Below are positions 27,405 through 36,963 of a stretch of DNA of 64,000 nt, piece by piece. Origin of the DNA: Phycisphaerae bacterium (GTDB lineage Bacteria; Planctomycetota; Phycisphaerae; UBA1845); NCBI GenBank assembly GCA_013360585.1, contig JABWBH010000022.1, positions 1-64,000 on the forward strand, in the 5' to 3' direction. A program made the position numbers and the translations under genes. The notes beneath the pieces were generated by a model that saw only the letters and a program-made list of their open reading frames with translations, had not been told where the DNA came from and ran no database searches. The first letter of the stretch is position 1. Each line of letters starts with the position of its first letter.

Positions 27405-28614
27405 ACGTCGCGGGTTCGCCTTCGGACTCGACCGGAACGGGAGCGAGAACCGTGGCCGTCCAGATCAGAAAGGTAAGGACATAAGGCCGGTATGTCCACA
27501 TTGCGTCGCGCATCGGGGCTGCGAGGAAGATGAACGCGAGGACCGCGGCGGGGATGAGCGTCGCGGGTCGGCGCAGGGCGAAGCGGGCGAGTTCGAAGGC
27601 TGACGGCAGGACGATGACCCAGGAATAATCCTTCATGCGCGGGGCGACGAGGGCGTAGGTGACGACGCCGAGGTGGATCCAGCGGGGGTCGCGCCGCGAG
27701 GCGGGAAGCGTGCGGAGCGTCAGGAGGATGATGGCGAGGGCGACGACCGGGTAGACCGCGCGGCCGACGGCGCGGCGCTCGACGCCTTCGAAGACGTCGT
27801 AAGGCTCCATCACGATGACTGCGCCCTGGGTCAGGAGTTTCAGTAGCGAGGGATTGCTCAGCCCGGCCTCGCCGCCGGCGATGCGCGTCGAGCTTTGTGC
27901 GTAGGCGGAGGCGGCGACGGGGTCGTGCAGATACACGCCCGCGCCGATCAGGACGACGACGGCGAGGGAGACGAAAAAGTAAGCGGCGCGGCGCGGCACG
28001 TCGGTAAACCAGAGCAGCCCGAGCAGCAGGAGGGGCTGAAGCTTGAACTGAGCGCCGAGGATGACGCCGGCGCAGAAGAGCACCGGGTATCCGGCGGTCA
28101 GCGCCGCCACGCCCATCCAGATCGGAAGGATTTCAAAGAGGGAGACGTTGCCCGCGGTGAGGTCGCGGGGGGCGGCTGCGTTCAGGCCGAGCGCGACGAA
28201 CACGAGAAACCAGCCTCGCGTCCCGCGGGGAATAAACCGGAACGTCCACAGCAACAGCAGCGCCGTCAGGACGGCGAACTTCGCCAGCAGAAAGAGCGCT
28301 TTCGACGCCTGAATCTCCCCGCGGTCGAAGAGCGCGAAGAACGCAAGGGTGTGATGAGGATAGGCAAAAGGGAACACCGCGTGCTGGGCGAGGGATTTCA
28401 GCGAATCCGGGTCGTAGGGGTCCGCGCCGTTCCGGTAAGCGTGCAGGGCGTAGTAGTAACTCTCGAAATCCCACTGTCCTGCCGGAGCGAAGGTCAATTC
28501 GAACTCGAGCGATCGGAAGGCCTGAGCGAGTATGACGACGGCCAGCGCCCCCGTAACCCAGCGAAACCCTCGTGAACGAGGATTCAGGGAGAGCCGGGGT
28601 TGCAGTTCGGTCAT
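27361..28614 (-). CDS. GT87-like (DUF2029) membrane mannosyltransferase
   Basis: This 417-residue protein has about ten membrane helices and the GT-C fold of the DUF2029/GT87 family, which uses polyprenyl-phosphate-linked sugars to build lipoglycans. The first loop has the expected acidic pair (GQWDFESYYYALHAYRNGADPYD) followed by FAYPHHTLAFFA. Later loops contain GNVSLFEILP and QFKLQPLLLLGLLWF, typical of this family. The acceptor is unknown. It overlaps xseB at its 3' end. Confidence 0.82.
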   Translation of the reverse strand: MTELQPRLSLNPRSRGFRWVTGALAVVILAQAFRSLEFELTFAPAGQWDFESYYYALHAYRNGADPYDPDSLKSLAQHAVFPFAYPHHTLAFFALFDRGEIQASKALFLLAKFAVLTALLLLWTFRFIPRGTRGWFLVFVALGLNAAAPRDLTAGNVSLFEILPIWMGVAALTAGYPVLFCAGVILGAQFKLQPLLLLGLLWFTDVPRRAAYFFVSLAVVVLIGAGVYLHDPVAASAYAQSSTRIAGGEAGLSNPSLLKLLTQGAVIVMEPYDVFEGVERRAVGRAVYPVVALAIILLTLRTLPASRRDPRWIHLGVVTYALVAPRMKDYSWVIVLPSAFELARFALRRPATLIPAAVLAFIFLAAPMRDAMWTYRPYVLTFLIWTATVLAPVPVESEGEPATYESETDVRGSPAAP

Positions 28615-28826
28615 CGGTAATATTCCAGGTCCGCCCCCGCGCAGGCGAGCTGATCGCGTTGACTGGTCCGGCGGATGTTCGCCGGACGGTCGCGGCGTCG
28701 GGATTTTTGCCGTCGTCGCGTTTCCAACGTAACATGATGCGCGCAGCGCAGCGGGGCGACAAGACTTTAAGAATACCGCCGACGACGGTGGCGACGCGGG
28801 GTCGGGAATCGCTTGGAGGGCGACGG

Positions 28827-29675
28827 GTGAGGACGTTGATGTTCAGTGTGGCGGCGACATGGTCGGGCGCTCTGCTTTGCGCCGGTCAGGCGCCTCCGCC
28901 GGATCCCAAGCCAGCCGACCCGCCTCCCGGCGCTTCGGCCGCCTTACCGGAAGAGCCTCCCTCCGCCGCGAAGCCGACGGTGGACGACGTGCTTGACGCC
29001 CTGCAGAAGGCCGGAGAGACGCTGCGGGACGTGCGTTGTCGGGTGGTGTTCGAGGAGGACAACCGGATCAACCTGACCAGCGTCCGGCGGGAAGGGAAGC
29101 TGCTTTACCGCAAGGGAGATCCGAATCCGCAGTTTTTCATTACGTTTGAACGGACGGTTCAGGACGGGCGTGCGGTCGCGGATCAGAAGAAGACGTGGTA
29201 CCTCTTCAACGGTCAGTTGCTGCTGGAGGGACGCGAGAAGACCCGTCACGTGTATGAGTGGGAGGTGGCGTCGGAGGGCGAGAGGATCGACTTCTTCGAT
29301 CTGGACAAGACGCCTTTTCCCCTGCCTTTCGGGCACCGGAAGGATTACATCCTTGAGCGTTTTGAGGTCTCTCGCGTCGAGGCGAAGCCCGAGGATCCGG
29401 CGAATTGCGACCACCTCGTATGCACGCCGAAACCGGGCACGCGGATGGCGAAGCGCTATCGTCGGCTCGAGTTCTTCGTGGACCGCGACATCCACCTTCC
29501 GGTGCGGATTCAGGCGACGTCGACGGACGGATACAAGGAGACGCGCGCGCACTTCCCCGAGTTGGGGAAGTCGGCGATCAACACGGGGCTGAAGGCGGAG
29601 GATTTCGCCGAGCCGGCGGAGTGGAAAAAAGACGGGTACGCGCGGACCCGGGACCGGCTGGAAGAGAAAGACTGA
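28827..29675 (+). CDS. LolA-like outer-membrane lipoprotein-sorting protein
   Basis: This 282-residue exported protein begins at a GTG (28827) with GGAGG 8 bases upstream, giving the signal VRTLMFSVAATWSGALLCAGQ. A proline-rich linker leads to a half-barrel beta domain: VDDVLDALQKAGETLRDVRCRVVFEE, LTSVRREGKLLYRKGDP, YLFNGQLLLEGREKTRH, FFVDRDIHLPVRIQATSTDG. This is the LolA/LppX-like fold that shields lipids or lipoproteins across the periplasm. An ATG further upstream adds low-complexity residues and is rejected. The next gene is 76 bases on. Confidence 0.75.
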   Translation: MRTLMFSVAATWSGALLCAGQAPPPDPKPADPPPGASAALPEEPPSAAKPTVDDVLDALQKAGETLRDVRCRVVFEEDNRINLTSVRREGKLLYRKGDPNPQFFITFERTVQDGRAVADQKKTWYLFNGQLLLEGREKTRHVYEWEVASEGERIDFFDLDKTPFPLPFGHRKDYILERFEVSRVEAKPEDPANCDHLVCTPKPGTRMAKRYRRLEFFVDRDIHLPVRIQATSTDGYKETRAHFPELGKSAINTGLKAEDFAEPAEWKKDGYARTRDRLEEKD

Positions 29676-29751
29676 TTCCGCCCGTCGTCTGTCCGCGGGC
29701 GCCCGGGGAACGCGCCTGTCAGGAAGAACAAGAGAGGAACCGAAGCGACTT

Positions 29752-30882
29752 ATGTCCGCAACGATGCTGGCTGTGCGCAAGATGAAACCGGACCGGGGGC
29801 TGGAGCTTCAGGAGGTTCCGCGTCCGCGGATCGGTGTGGAGGACGTGCTGGTGTACGTCGAGGCGGCGAGCATCTGCGGGACGGACCTGCACATCTGGCA
29901 GTGGGATGCGTGGTCTCAGCGCCGGATCAAGCCTCCGCTGACGCTGGGGCATGAGTTCGCGGGGACGATCGTGGAGGTCGGGGAGAAAGTGCGCAGCGCC
30001 GCGGTGGGGGACTTCGTGTCGGCGGAGTCGCACGTGACGTGCGGGATCTGCTACCAGTGCCGGACGGGGCAGGCGCACATGTGTCCGCAGACTCAGATTC
30101 TCGGGGTGGACCGGGACGGGGCGTTCGCGCATTACGTGGCGGTGCCCGAGAAGGTCATCTGGCAGAACAACCGGGAGAAGATTCCGCCGCAGATCGCGAC
30201 GCTTCAGGAGCCCTTCGGGAACGCGGTCTTCGCGACGATGGGGCAGCAGGTCAGCGGGCTTTCGGTGGCGGTGATGGGCTGCGGACCGATCGGGCTTTTC
30301 ACGATCGGGATCTGCAAGGCGTTGGGCGCGAAGGCGGTGTACGCGACGGACCTGAACCCGTTCCGCATGAACCTGGCGCGGACGATGGGGGCGACGCAGG
30401 TGTTCGACCCGTCGAAGGACGGGGACGTGGTCAAGTCGATTGTGGGGGTCAATCACGGGTACGGCGTGGACCTCGTGTTGGAGATGAGCGGCGCGCCGTC
30501 GGCGATCAATGCGGCGTTCCGCGTGGTGCGTAACGGGGGGCAGGTGACGCTTTTCGGGATCCCGTCGAAACCGGTGGAGATCGACGTCGCGGAGATGATG
30601 ATTTTCAAGAACCTGACGGTGCGGGCGCTGAACGGCCGGCAGATTTTCGACACGTGGTACAAGACGCGGTGGCTGCTGGAGGACCGGATCGTCAATCTTC
30701 AGCCGCTGATCACACGGACGGTGAAGCTGTCCGAGGTGAGCGAGGCGGTGCAGGAGCTTCAGGGGGGAGAGGCGTGCAAGATCGTCGTGCTGCCGAACGA
30801 CGGGAAGCCCGCGCCGCTTCCGGCGGTGCGTCGCGAGCGGACGCCGGATCCGAACATCGAGGGGCGCGTGGTGCATCGTTAA
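29752..30882 (+). CDS. tdh: L-threonine 3-dehydrogenase
   Basis: This 376-residue zinc-dependent medium-chain dehydrogenase oxidises threonine to 2-amino-3-ketobutyrate with NAD. Catalytic-zinc ligands Cys42 (ASICGTDLHIW) and His67-Glu68 (LGHEF) are intact, as are the four structural-zinc cysteines 97, 100, 103 and 111. QEPFGNAVFATM is the Tdh-specific segment, and VMGCGPIGLF is the Rossmann loop. The last 25 residues (PAPLPAVRRERTPDPN) extend beyond the usual end. A partner 2-amino-3-ketobutyrate ligase (kbl) is not adjacent, so the exact substrate is inferred from family resemblance. Confidence 0.88.
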   Translation: MSATMLAVRKMKPDRGLELQEVPRPRIGVEDVLVYVEAASICGTDLHIWQWDAWSQRRIKPPLTLGHEFAGTIVEVGEKVRSAAVGDFVSAESHVTCGICYQCRTGQAHMCPQTQILGVDRDGAFAHYVAVPEKVIWQNNREKIPPQIATLQEPFGNAVFATMGQQVSGLSVAVMGCGPIGLFTIGICKALGAKAVYATDLNPFRMNLARTMGATQVFDPSKDGDVVKSIVGVNHGYGVDLVLEMSGAPSAINAAFRVVRNGGQVTLFGIPSKPVEIDVAEMMIFKNLTVRALNGRQIFDTWYKTRWLLEDRIVNLQPLITRTVKLSEVSEAVQELQGGEACKIVVLPNDGKPAPLPAVRRERTPDPNIEGRVVHR

Positions 30883-30967
30883 GCGCCCGGCGCGGCGGCA
30901 TGCGAACCGCGCGAGCGGCGGCATGACGCTGAAGGAGGTGCGCGCGGGCTTTCAAGGAGCGGATGAC

Positions 30968-33247
30968 ATGATCGCTTTCGTGCTCGGGCTGGCGGTGCTG
31001 GGGGTGGCGTCAGGGGCGGCGAATGATGCGAGGTCTGCGGCGCAGGACGTGGAGACGGCGAAGCTGGCGACGGCCGGGCAGCGGATCACGAAGAGCGTCA
31101 AGGTCGCCGCGGGAACGTACGACGTTCCGGACGCGGCGGGGACTGGCGCCGTCCTCATCGAAGGGGAGGGGCTGACCGTCGATTTCGGCGGGGCGACGTT
31201 GAGCGGCGCGGCGTCGGGCGTTGCGCCCGATCAATTCACGGGCACGGGCGTCGTCATCCGCGGGAAGAAGATCACGATCCGCAACCTCAAGGTGCGCGGA
31301 TACAAGGTCGGGATTCACGCGCGGGAGTGCGACGGGCTGACGATCGAAGACACGGATATTTCCGACAATTACCGCAAGCGGCTGCTTTCGACGCCGGAGC
31401 GGGAGGACGGCAGTGACTGGATCTTCCCGCATCACAACGACAGCCGGGAGTGGATGACGAACTACGGCGCGGGGCTTTATGTGGAGCGGGCGGCGGGCGT
31501 GACGCTGCGGCGGATCCGGGCGCGCGACGGGCAGAACGGGATCATCCTGGACCGCGTCGTGGACAGCGCGGTGTACGACAACGACTGCTCGTTCCTGTCG
31601 GGCTGGGGGTTGGCGATGTGGCGCAGCAGCGGGAACGTGATCGCTCGGAACGCGTTCGACTTCTGCGTCCGAGGCTACAGCCACGGCGTGTACAACCGGG
31701 GGCAGGACTCGGCGGGCATCCTGATGTTCGAGCAGAACCACCGGAACCTCATCGCGGAGAATTCGTGCACGCACGGCGGCGACGGGTTCTTCGGATTCGG
31801 GGGGCGTGACGCGCTGGGCGAGACGTGGCTGGAACGGGAGATCGAGCGGCTGCGCAAGGAGAAGGGGGAGGCCGGGGCGACGGATGCGCCTCCCGTGCCG
31901 TCGGAAGTGATCGAGGCGCACCGGCGTCTTGGGAACAACGACAATATTCTGATTGCGAACGACTTCTCGTATGCGCCTGCGCACGGGATCGAGATGACGT
32001 TCAGCTTCGGGAACAAGTTCATCAACAACCGTCTCGTGGGCAACGCGATCTGCGGGGTCTGGGGGGGGTATTCGCAGGACACGTTGATTGAGGGGAACAC
32101 GTTCGAGGATAACGGGGAGATGGGCTACGGCGCGGAACGCGGGGGCGTGAACATCGAACACGGGCGCGGGAACCGGATTCTGAACAACACGTTCAACCGG
32201 AACAAGTGCGGCGTATTCCTCTGGGACGACGACGACGCGCACCTGCTGCGGACGCCGTGGGCGAAGGCGAATCACGCCGGATCGCGCGACAACGTGATCG
32301 CGCTGAACACGTTCACCGACAATGATCCGGCGATCCAGTTGCGTCGGACGGTGAACACGCAGCTTGCGGAGAACAAGGCGACGGGGGGGCGGATCCTCGA
32401 TCACGAGGAGGGGAGCGACCTGCGGATCACGGCGGCGGACGCTTTGCCGGCGCAACCGTCGATCGCGCTGGCGCCGCTGCCGGGGGAGACGCGACCGGTG
32501 GGGGCGAGGAAGCACCTGGCGGGACGGCAGCACATCGTCATGACGGAGTGGGGTCCGTATGACTACGTGGGCTGCCTGCTGGTTCCGGGGACGGTGGCGG
32601 CGTCGGGAGCGTCGGCGCACGTTCAGGTGCTGGGGCCGAAAGGCGCCTTCCGGGTTCGTGAGGTTTCAGGCGACGTCAAGGCGTCGCCCTCTGAGGGGAC
32701 GCTGCCCGGGCGCATTGCGATCGAGGCCGCCAGGGAAGGCTTCGTGCCTTTCAAGGTCAGCGTGGAAGTCAAGACGGGCGAGGACGCGGGGACGACGCTG
32801 ACGGCGAGCGGGTCGCTGCTGAACGCGAAGTGGACGGTGAACTTTTTCAGGTGGGATCCGGCGAGCGACCCTCGTGAGAGTGAAGACCACTGGAAGAAGA
32901 TCGTCGCGCAGCCGCCGGCGGAGACGCAGACGCTTGCCGGACTGGACTTCAAGTGGCACGGCGGGGCGGTGAGCGAGAAGGTGGGGCAGGACCACTTCGC
33001 GACCGTGGCGCGGACGACGATCGAACTGCCGGCGTCGCCGTCGGGGAAGTGGCGCATCCGCACGGTCTCGGACGACGGGGTGCGCGTGTTCGTCGATGAC
33101 AAGCCGGTGTTGTCGAACTGGACGTGGCACGGACCGACGGAGGACGTCGTGGAAGTCCAGCTTGCGCCGGGACGACACGAGTTCCGCGTTGAGCATTTCG
33201 AGATCAACGGGTGGGCGGTGCTTCAGTTCCGTCTCGAACCGGTGTAA
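30968..33247 (+). CDS. exported right-handed beta-helix protein with C-terminal PA14 domain
   Basis: This 759-residue protein starts at the ATG at 30968 with GGAG 8 bases upstream and a signal peptide (MIAFVLGLAVLGVASGA). Residues about 35-500 show parallel beta-helix rungs: IRGKKITIRNLKVRGYKVGIHA, NVIARNAFDFCVRGYSHG, NRILNNTFNRNKCGVFLWDDD. This resembles NosD-like and pectate-lyase-like repeats. Residues about 640-759 form a PA14 domain (WRIRTVSDDGVRVFVDDKPVLSNW). Such proteins bind or cleave polysaccharides outside the cell; no clear catalytic triad is visible to me. It lies 86 bases after tdh. Confidence 0.8.
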   Translation: MIAFVLGLAVLGVASGAANDARSAAQDVETAKLATAGQRITKSVKVAAGTYDVPDAAGTGAVLIEGEGLTVDFGGATLSGAASGVAPDQFTGTGVVIRGKKITIRNLKVRGYKVGIHARECDGLTIEDTDISDNYRKRLLSTPEREDGSDWIFPHHNDSREWMTNYGAGLYVERAAGVTLRRIRARDGQNGIILDRVVDSAVYDNDCSFLSGWGLAMWRSSGNVIARNAFDFCVRGYSHGVYNRGQDSAGILMFEQNHRNLIAENSCTHGGDGFFGFGGRDALGETWLEREIERLRKEKGEAGATDAPPVPSEVIEAHRRLGNNDNILIANDFSYAPAHGIEMTFSFGNKFINNRLVGNAICGVWGGYSQDTLIEGNTFEDNGEMGYGAERGGVNIEHGRGNRILNNTFNRNKCGVFLWDDDDAHLLRTPWAKANHAGSRDNVIALNTFTDNDPAIQLRRTVNTQLAENKATGGRILDHEEGSDLRITAADALPAQPSIALAPLPGETRPVGARKHLAGRQHIVMTEWGPYDYVGCLLVPGTVAASGASAHVQVLGPKGAFRVREVSGDVKASPSEGTLPGRIAIEAAREGFVPFKVSVEVKTGEDAGTTLTASGSLLNAKWTVNFFRWDPASDPRESEDHWKKIVAQPPAETQTLAGLDFKWHGGAVSEKVGQDHFATVARTTIELPASPSGKWRIRTVSDDGVRVFVDDKPVLSNWTWHGPTEDVVEVQLAPGRHEFRVEHFEINGWAVLQFRLEPV

Positions 33248-33252
33248 GTCGC

Positions 33253-34197
33253 ATGACGACGGAGCCGGCGGGGGGCGGGGGCGGAGGAGGCGACGGGTCA
33301 CGACCGGCGGGCGAGCGGGGGGACCGGCTGAGGCGTATTCGAGCCCGTCTTCGTCGCTGGTTCCTGATCATCGGCGGCACTTATGCCGCCGTGTGTCTTG
33401 TGCTGGTCGGCTGTCAGTCCCGGTTGATCTACTTTCCGACGCACGGCGCAGGCATGACGCCGGCGGACCTCAATCTTCGGTATGAGCGGGCGGCGCTAGC
33501 GACCTCGGACGGGGTGACGATCGTGGGGTGGTACGTTCCGGCGGAGTCGCCGCGCGGGACCGCTCTGATTTTTCACGGGAACGCGGGGAACCTGTCCGAC
33601 GTGCTGCTGGACTTCTCGCAGTGGCGGAGGCTGGGGTTCAACGTGTTCGGCGTGGATTACCGGGGATTCGGCGAGAGCGAGGGGTCGCCGAGCGAGCGGG
33701 GCCTGTATCTGGACGCGGAGGCGGCGTGGAACTACGTCGTCGAGACGAGAGGCGAGGAGCCGCAGCGGGTTGTGATCTTCGGGCGGTCGCTCGGCGGAGC
33801 GGTGGCGATCGACCTGGCGTCGCGGCATGAACCGGGGGCGTTGGTGGTCGAGTCCACGTTCACGACGCTGCCGGACGTGGGGGCGGTTCATTATCCGCTG
33901 CTGCCGGTGCGATTGCTGGCGCGTCATCGTTATGAATCCGTCCGGAAGGTTCCGGGGATCCGGTGTCCGAAGCTCTTTCTGCACGGGCGGGACGACGAAC
34001 TGATTCCGATCCGGCTGGGTCGGCGGTTGTTCGAGGCGGCGGGGGAGCCGAAGGCGTTCATTGAGACGGGCGGGGATCACGTTACGGCGGGCGCGTTCTA
34101 CAATGAGGAGACGACGGAGGAGGTTTCAAGGTGGTTGGGTCGCGTGTTGCGCGACGGCGCCCCGGACGCCGTGAAAGACGGCGAGGAGGATCGGTGA
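33253..34197 (+). CDS. BEM46/ABHD13-like alpha/beta hydrolase
   Basis: This 314-residue protein has a glycine-rich cytoplasmic tail, one membrane segment (WFLIIGGTYAAVCLVLVGC) and an alpha/beta hydrolase domain. The oxyanion region is IFHGNAGNLSD, the nucleophile elbow is GRSLGG, the acid lies in LFLHGRDDELIP and the histidine in GGDHVTAG. The RLIYFPTHG approach is characteristic of the BEM46 family. Substrate unknown; it is probably a membrane-tethered esterase. It begins 6 bases after the beta-helix gene and precedes the amidohydrolase by 4 bases, so the three form one operon. Confidence 0.87.
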   Translation: MTTEPAGGGGGGGDGSRPAGERGDRLRRIRARLRRWFLIIGGTYAAVCLVLVGCQSRLIYFPTHGAGMTPADLNLRYERAALATSDGVTIVGWYVPAESPRGTALIFHGNAGNLSDVLLDFSQWRRLGFNVFGVDYRGFGESEGSPSERGLYLDAEAAWNYVVETRGEEPQRVVIFGRSLGGAVAIDLASRHEPGALVVESTFTTLPDVGAVHYPLLPVRLLARHRYESVRKVPGIRCPKLFLHGRDDELIPIRLGRRLFEAAGEPKAFIETGGDHVTAGAFYNEETTEEVSRWLGRVLRDGAPDAVKDGEEDR

Positions 34198-34201
34198 CGG
34201 C

Positions 34202-35182
34202 ATGAGTGCGAGAGTCGATCCGGCGAACCTTCTGGGGCTGAATTACCGAGATGTTCCGCGGCGCAAGGCGGCGGGACCGATCCTGGACGCGCATTGTCAT
34301 ATTCACATGTGCGGTCAGACGGCGACGTTCTTTGAGGCGGCGGACGCATACGGCGTCACGGCGCACCTGACGATGACGCCGCTGTCCGACGTTCCCGCGC
34401 TGAAGCGCCTGCGCGGGGATCGGGTCGGGTTCATTGCGATCCCGAACTGGAAGGAAATGTCCGGGTCGGAGGCGTTCCGGACGCGGTGGATGAAAGATCT
34501 CGACGCTTTCCGGGAGGCCGGGGCGCGGGTGTGCAAGTTCTGGATGGCGCCGCCGATCCGGGCGGAGCAGGGGTGGACGCTGGAGCATGCGTTTCTGCGT
34601 CCGGTGGTGGATCATGCGCGGTCGCTGGGTTTTGCGTTCATGATCCACGTCGCGGACCCGAGCGCCTGGTGGGGGCGAGGCGCGCGATATGAGAACACGA
34701 CGGTCTTCGGAACGAAGCTGGAGCAGTACCCGCCGTTGGAGTGGTTTCTGAAGTACGTGTCGCCGACGACGGTGATCGGGGCCCATCTGGGCGGGTTCGT
34801 CGAGGATCCGGAGTTTCTCGACCGGTTGCTGGAGCGGCATGCGAATCTGGTGCTCGACAGCAGCGCGACGAAGTGGATCGTACGTGAGGTCGCGCGCCGG
34901 CCGGAGAAGGTGCGTGCTTTCCTGCTTCGTCGGGTGGATCGGGTGCTCTTCGGGAGCGACCTGGTAGTGCGCGACGCTTATGCGGGATTCGATCACTACG
35001 CGAGCCGATACTGGGCGCATCAGGCGATGTGGGAGACGGATTATCGCGGGGAGTCGCCGATCGAGGATCCGGACGGCGAGCATCCGCCGCGGCTGGCGGG
35101 TCTTGATCTTCCGCCGGAGGTGTTGTCGGCGATGTACATCGGGAATGCGCGGCGGCTGGGGCTGGCGCCGGGCAAGGGGTAA
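34202..35182 (+). CDS. amidohydrolase-like TIM-barrel metal hydrolase
   Basis: This 326-residue protein resembles the Amidohydro_2 family. DAHCHIHMCG supplies the first HxH metal ligands, AFMIHVADP the middle histidine, IGAHLGG the next and LFGSDLVV the aspartate near the C-terminus. Members decarboxylate or hydrolyse small ring compounds, but the substrate here cannot be predicted. It follows the alpha/beta hydrolase by four bases. The next gene is convergent. Confidence 0.85.
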   Translation: MSARVDPANLLGLNYRDVPRRKAAGPILDAHCHIHMCGQTATFFEAADAYGVTAHLTMTPLSDVPALKRLRGDRVGFIAIPNWKEMSGSEAFRTRWMKDLDAFREAGARVCKFWMAPPIRAEQGWTLEHAFLRPVVDHARSLGFAFMIHVADPSAWWGRGARYENTTVFGTKLEQYPPLEWFLKYVSPTTVIGAHLGGFVEDPEFLDRLLERHANLVLDSSATKWIVREVARRPEKVRAFLLRRVDRVLFGSDLVVRDAYAGFDHYASRYWAHQAMWETDYRGESPIEDPDGEHPPRLAGLDLPPEVLSAMYIGNARRLGLAPGKG

Positions 35183-35264
35183 CGCGCACTGAGTTGCGGA
35201 GTGCGTACACGAAGCAAAGCTCGGCGCGTAAGGCGCGTCGTGAGAGGTGCGGTCTGGAGATCGG

Positions 35265-36062
35265 TCAGGTCCAGCCGAGGGCGACGGTGAGCATTGTGGC
35301 GAGATTGAAAAGAGCGTGGACGGCGGCGGGGATGAGGACGGAGCGGGTTCGTTCGTACAACAGGCCGAGGACGACGCCGAGCACGATCAGGGGGGGGATC
35401 GCGTGCAACTGCGGATGCGCTGCGCCGAAGATGACGGCGGAGGCGGCAATCGCAACGCCGCGTGAGGTCCAGTTGGCCAGCGCCGGTTGAACAATGCCGC
35501 GGAAGAAGGCCTCCTCGCAGAGCGGGGCAACGATGACGGCGCCCAGCCAGAGCGTCAGCACGGCGACGGGGGGGAGGATTCCGCCGCGCAACAGTTCGAC
35601 GACGCGGTGGGACTCGACCTTGTAATCCGGTTGAGCGAGATGAATCAGGATCTGCGTGGCCCAGTAAGCGGGGTAGCTGGCCAGCATTGCGACGGTGAAT
35701 CCCCCGAAGATGAAGGCGGCGGCGCGCTTCGGCGACAGTTTCGCGAGGAACCAGCCAGCCGCGCCCGCCGCCGCGCGTCTTGAGACTACGAGGAGACAGC
35801 CGGCAAGCCCCGCCACCTGGGCGAGGTTGCCGGCGGCGACGGTCCAGGTCTGGCGGAGGGCGTCGTCGCGCGGGTCGGGGGGAGGCGCGGCGTCCGGATC
35901 GACATGAAGACCGAGGCGTCGCAGGACGGCGGAGACGAGGACGGCGGCAGCGATGTAAAACAGGGCCGGGAGAATCACATCCTCAGCGCGGAGGTTGAGC
36001 GCAGGCGCTTCGGGGCGCGTCGCGGCGGCGGGGACCGAAGGAGTCGTGTTCTGCGGATTCAC
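35265..36062 (-). CDS. CPBP family intramembrane metalloprotease
   Basis: This 265-residue protein has about seven membrane helices and the CAAX/Rce1-like abortive-infection protease signature: CEEAFFRGIVQ (catalytic glutamates and arginine), FGAAHPQLH (first histidine) and VHALFN (second histidine). It is complete and all residues are present, so it should be active in the membrane. Substrate unknown. It is convergent with the amidohydrolase and divergent from the CBM9-like gene. Confidence 0.9.
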   Translation of the reverse strand: MNPQNTTPSVPAAATRPEAPALNLRAEDVILPALFYIAAAVLVSAVLRRLGLHVDPDAAPPPDPRDDALRQTWTVAAGNLAQVAGLAGCLLVVSRRAAAGAAGWFLAKLSPKRAAAFIFGGFTVAMLASYPAYWATQILIHLAQPDYKVESHRVVELLRGGILPPVAVLTLWLGAVIVAPLCEEAFFRGIVQPALANWTSRGVAIAASAVIFGAAHPQLHAIPPLIVLGVVLGLLYERTRSVLIPAAVHALFNLATMLTVALGWT

Positions 36063-36255
36063 TCGGCGATCGGCGGTCCGCGGGCGAACTACGGAATCCG
36101 GCGCGCGACTCTGCGCTGCTGCACTTCAACATCCGGGCGTGACGAAGTTGCCCGCGAGCGTCACGCGGATGAAGATGCTACCCGGGACAAGGACGGGAGG
36201 CACGGCGGCGTGTCCGGGGCCGCATGCGTCGTCGGTCGGGAGGTTCACATCGCGC

Positions 36256-36912
36256 ATGACGGGGCTGATACCGAACCGGTTTCTTTTCGACTTCGAGTTT
36301 CCGCTGGCGTACCTGTCGAATGCGCCGGCGCTGGACGGTCGGTTACGCGGTTGGAGTGATCGGGCGCGCGTGCCTGCGTTGTGGGAGATCGAGGGGCGGA
36401 GCGGATTTGCGGCGATCTGGGCGGGGTGGAACGCGACGGGGCTTTTCTTCGGATGCCGGGTGAGCGGCAAGCGGCGTCGACCGGAAGGGGATGCGAGGCG
36501 GTACTGGGAGAGCGACGGTCTGCGGGTTTGTCTGAACATGCGTCCGGCGCCGAATCTGCGCCGGGCGACGCGCTTCTGCCGTCAGTTGTTTTTCCTGCCG
36601 CGCGGGAGCGGCCGGGGCGCGGCGACATGCGGATCGGCGCCGTTTCAGCGGGCGCGTGAGAGCGCGCCGGAGGTGGATCCCGGCGATCTTCACGTTGCGG
36701 CATCGGTGGATGCGGACGGATACTCGCTTGAAGGGAGCGTGGCTTGTCGGGCGCTGCCCGGATTCGATCCGGTCGAGCACCCGCGGATCGGTTTTTTCGT
36801 CATCGTGGAGGATAGCGAACTGGGGCAGCAGTTTCTGACGGTCGGGGACGACCTGCTCTGGTACGTCGATCCTTCGACATGGGCGACGGCGCGGTTGTCG
36901 CGGGAAGATTGA
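36256..36912 (+). CDS. CBM9-like carbohydrate-binding domain protein
   Basis: This 218-residue protein resembles the carbohydrate-binding-module-9-like domain: APALDGRLRGWSDRARVPALWE, then IWAGWNATGLFFGCRVSGK, the YWESDGLRVCLNMRP strand, and SLEGSVACRALPGFDPVEHPRIGFFVIVED. No signal peptide is evident from the ATG at 36256, chosen because of a GGGAGG site; extension upstream adds arginine-rich residues. It stands 51 bases ahead of the histidine kinase. Ligand unknown. Confidence 0.7.
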   Translation: MTGLIPNRFLFDFEFPLAYLSNAPALDGRLRGWSDRARVPALWEIEGRSGFAAIWAGWNATGLFFGCRVSGKRRRPEGDARRYWESDGLRVCLNMRPAPNLRRATRFCRQLFFLPRGSGRGAATCGSAPFQRARESAPEVDPGDLHVAASVDADGYSLEGSVACRALPGFDPVEHPRIGFFVIVEDSELGQQFLTVGDDLLWYVDPSTWATARLSRED

Positions 36913-36963
36913 AGCGGATCGCCGATCGACAGGCTGGCGCCGGAAGTCGCGCCCGGGGGGCGG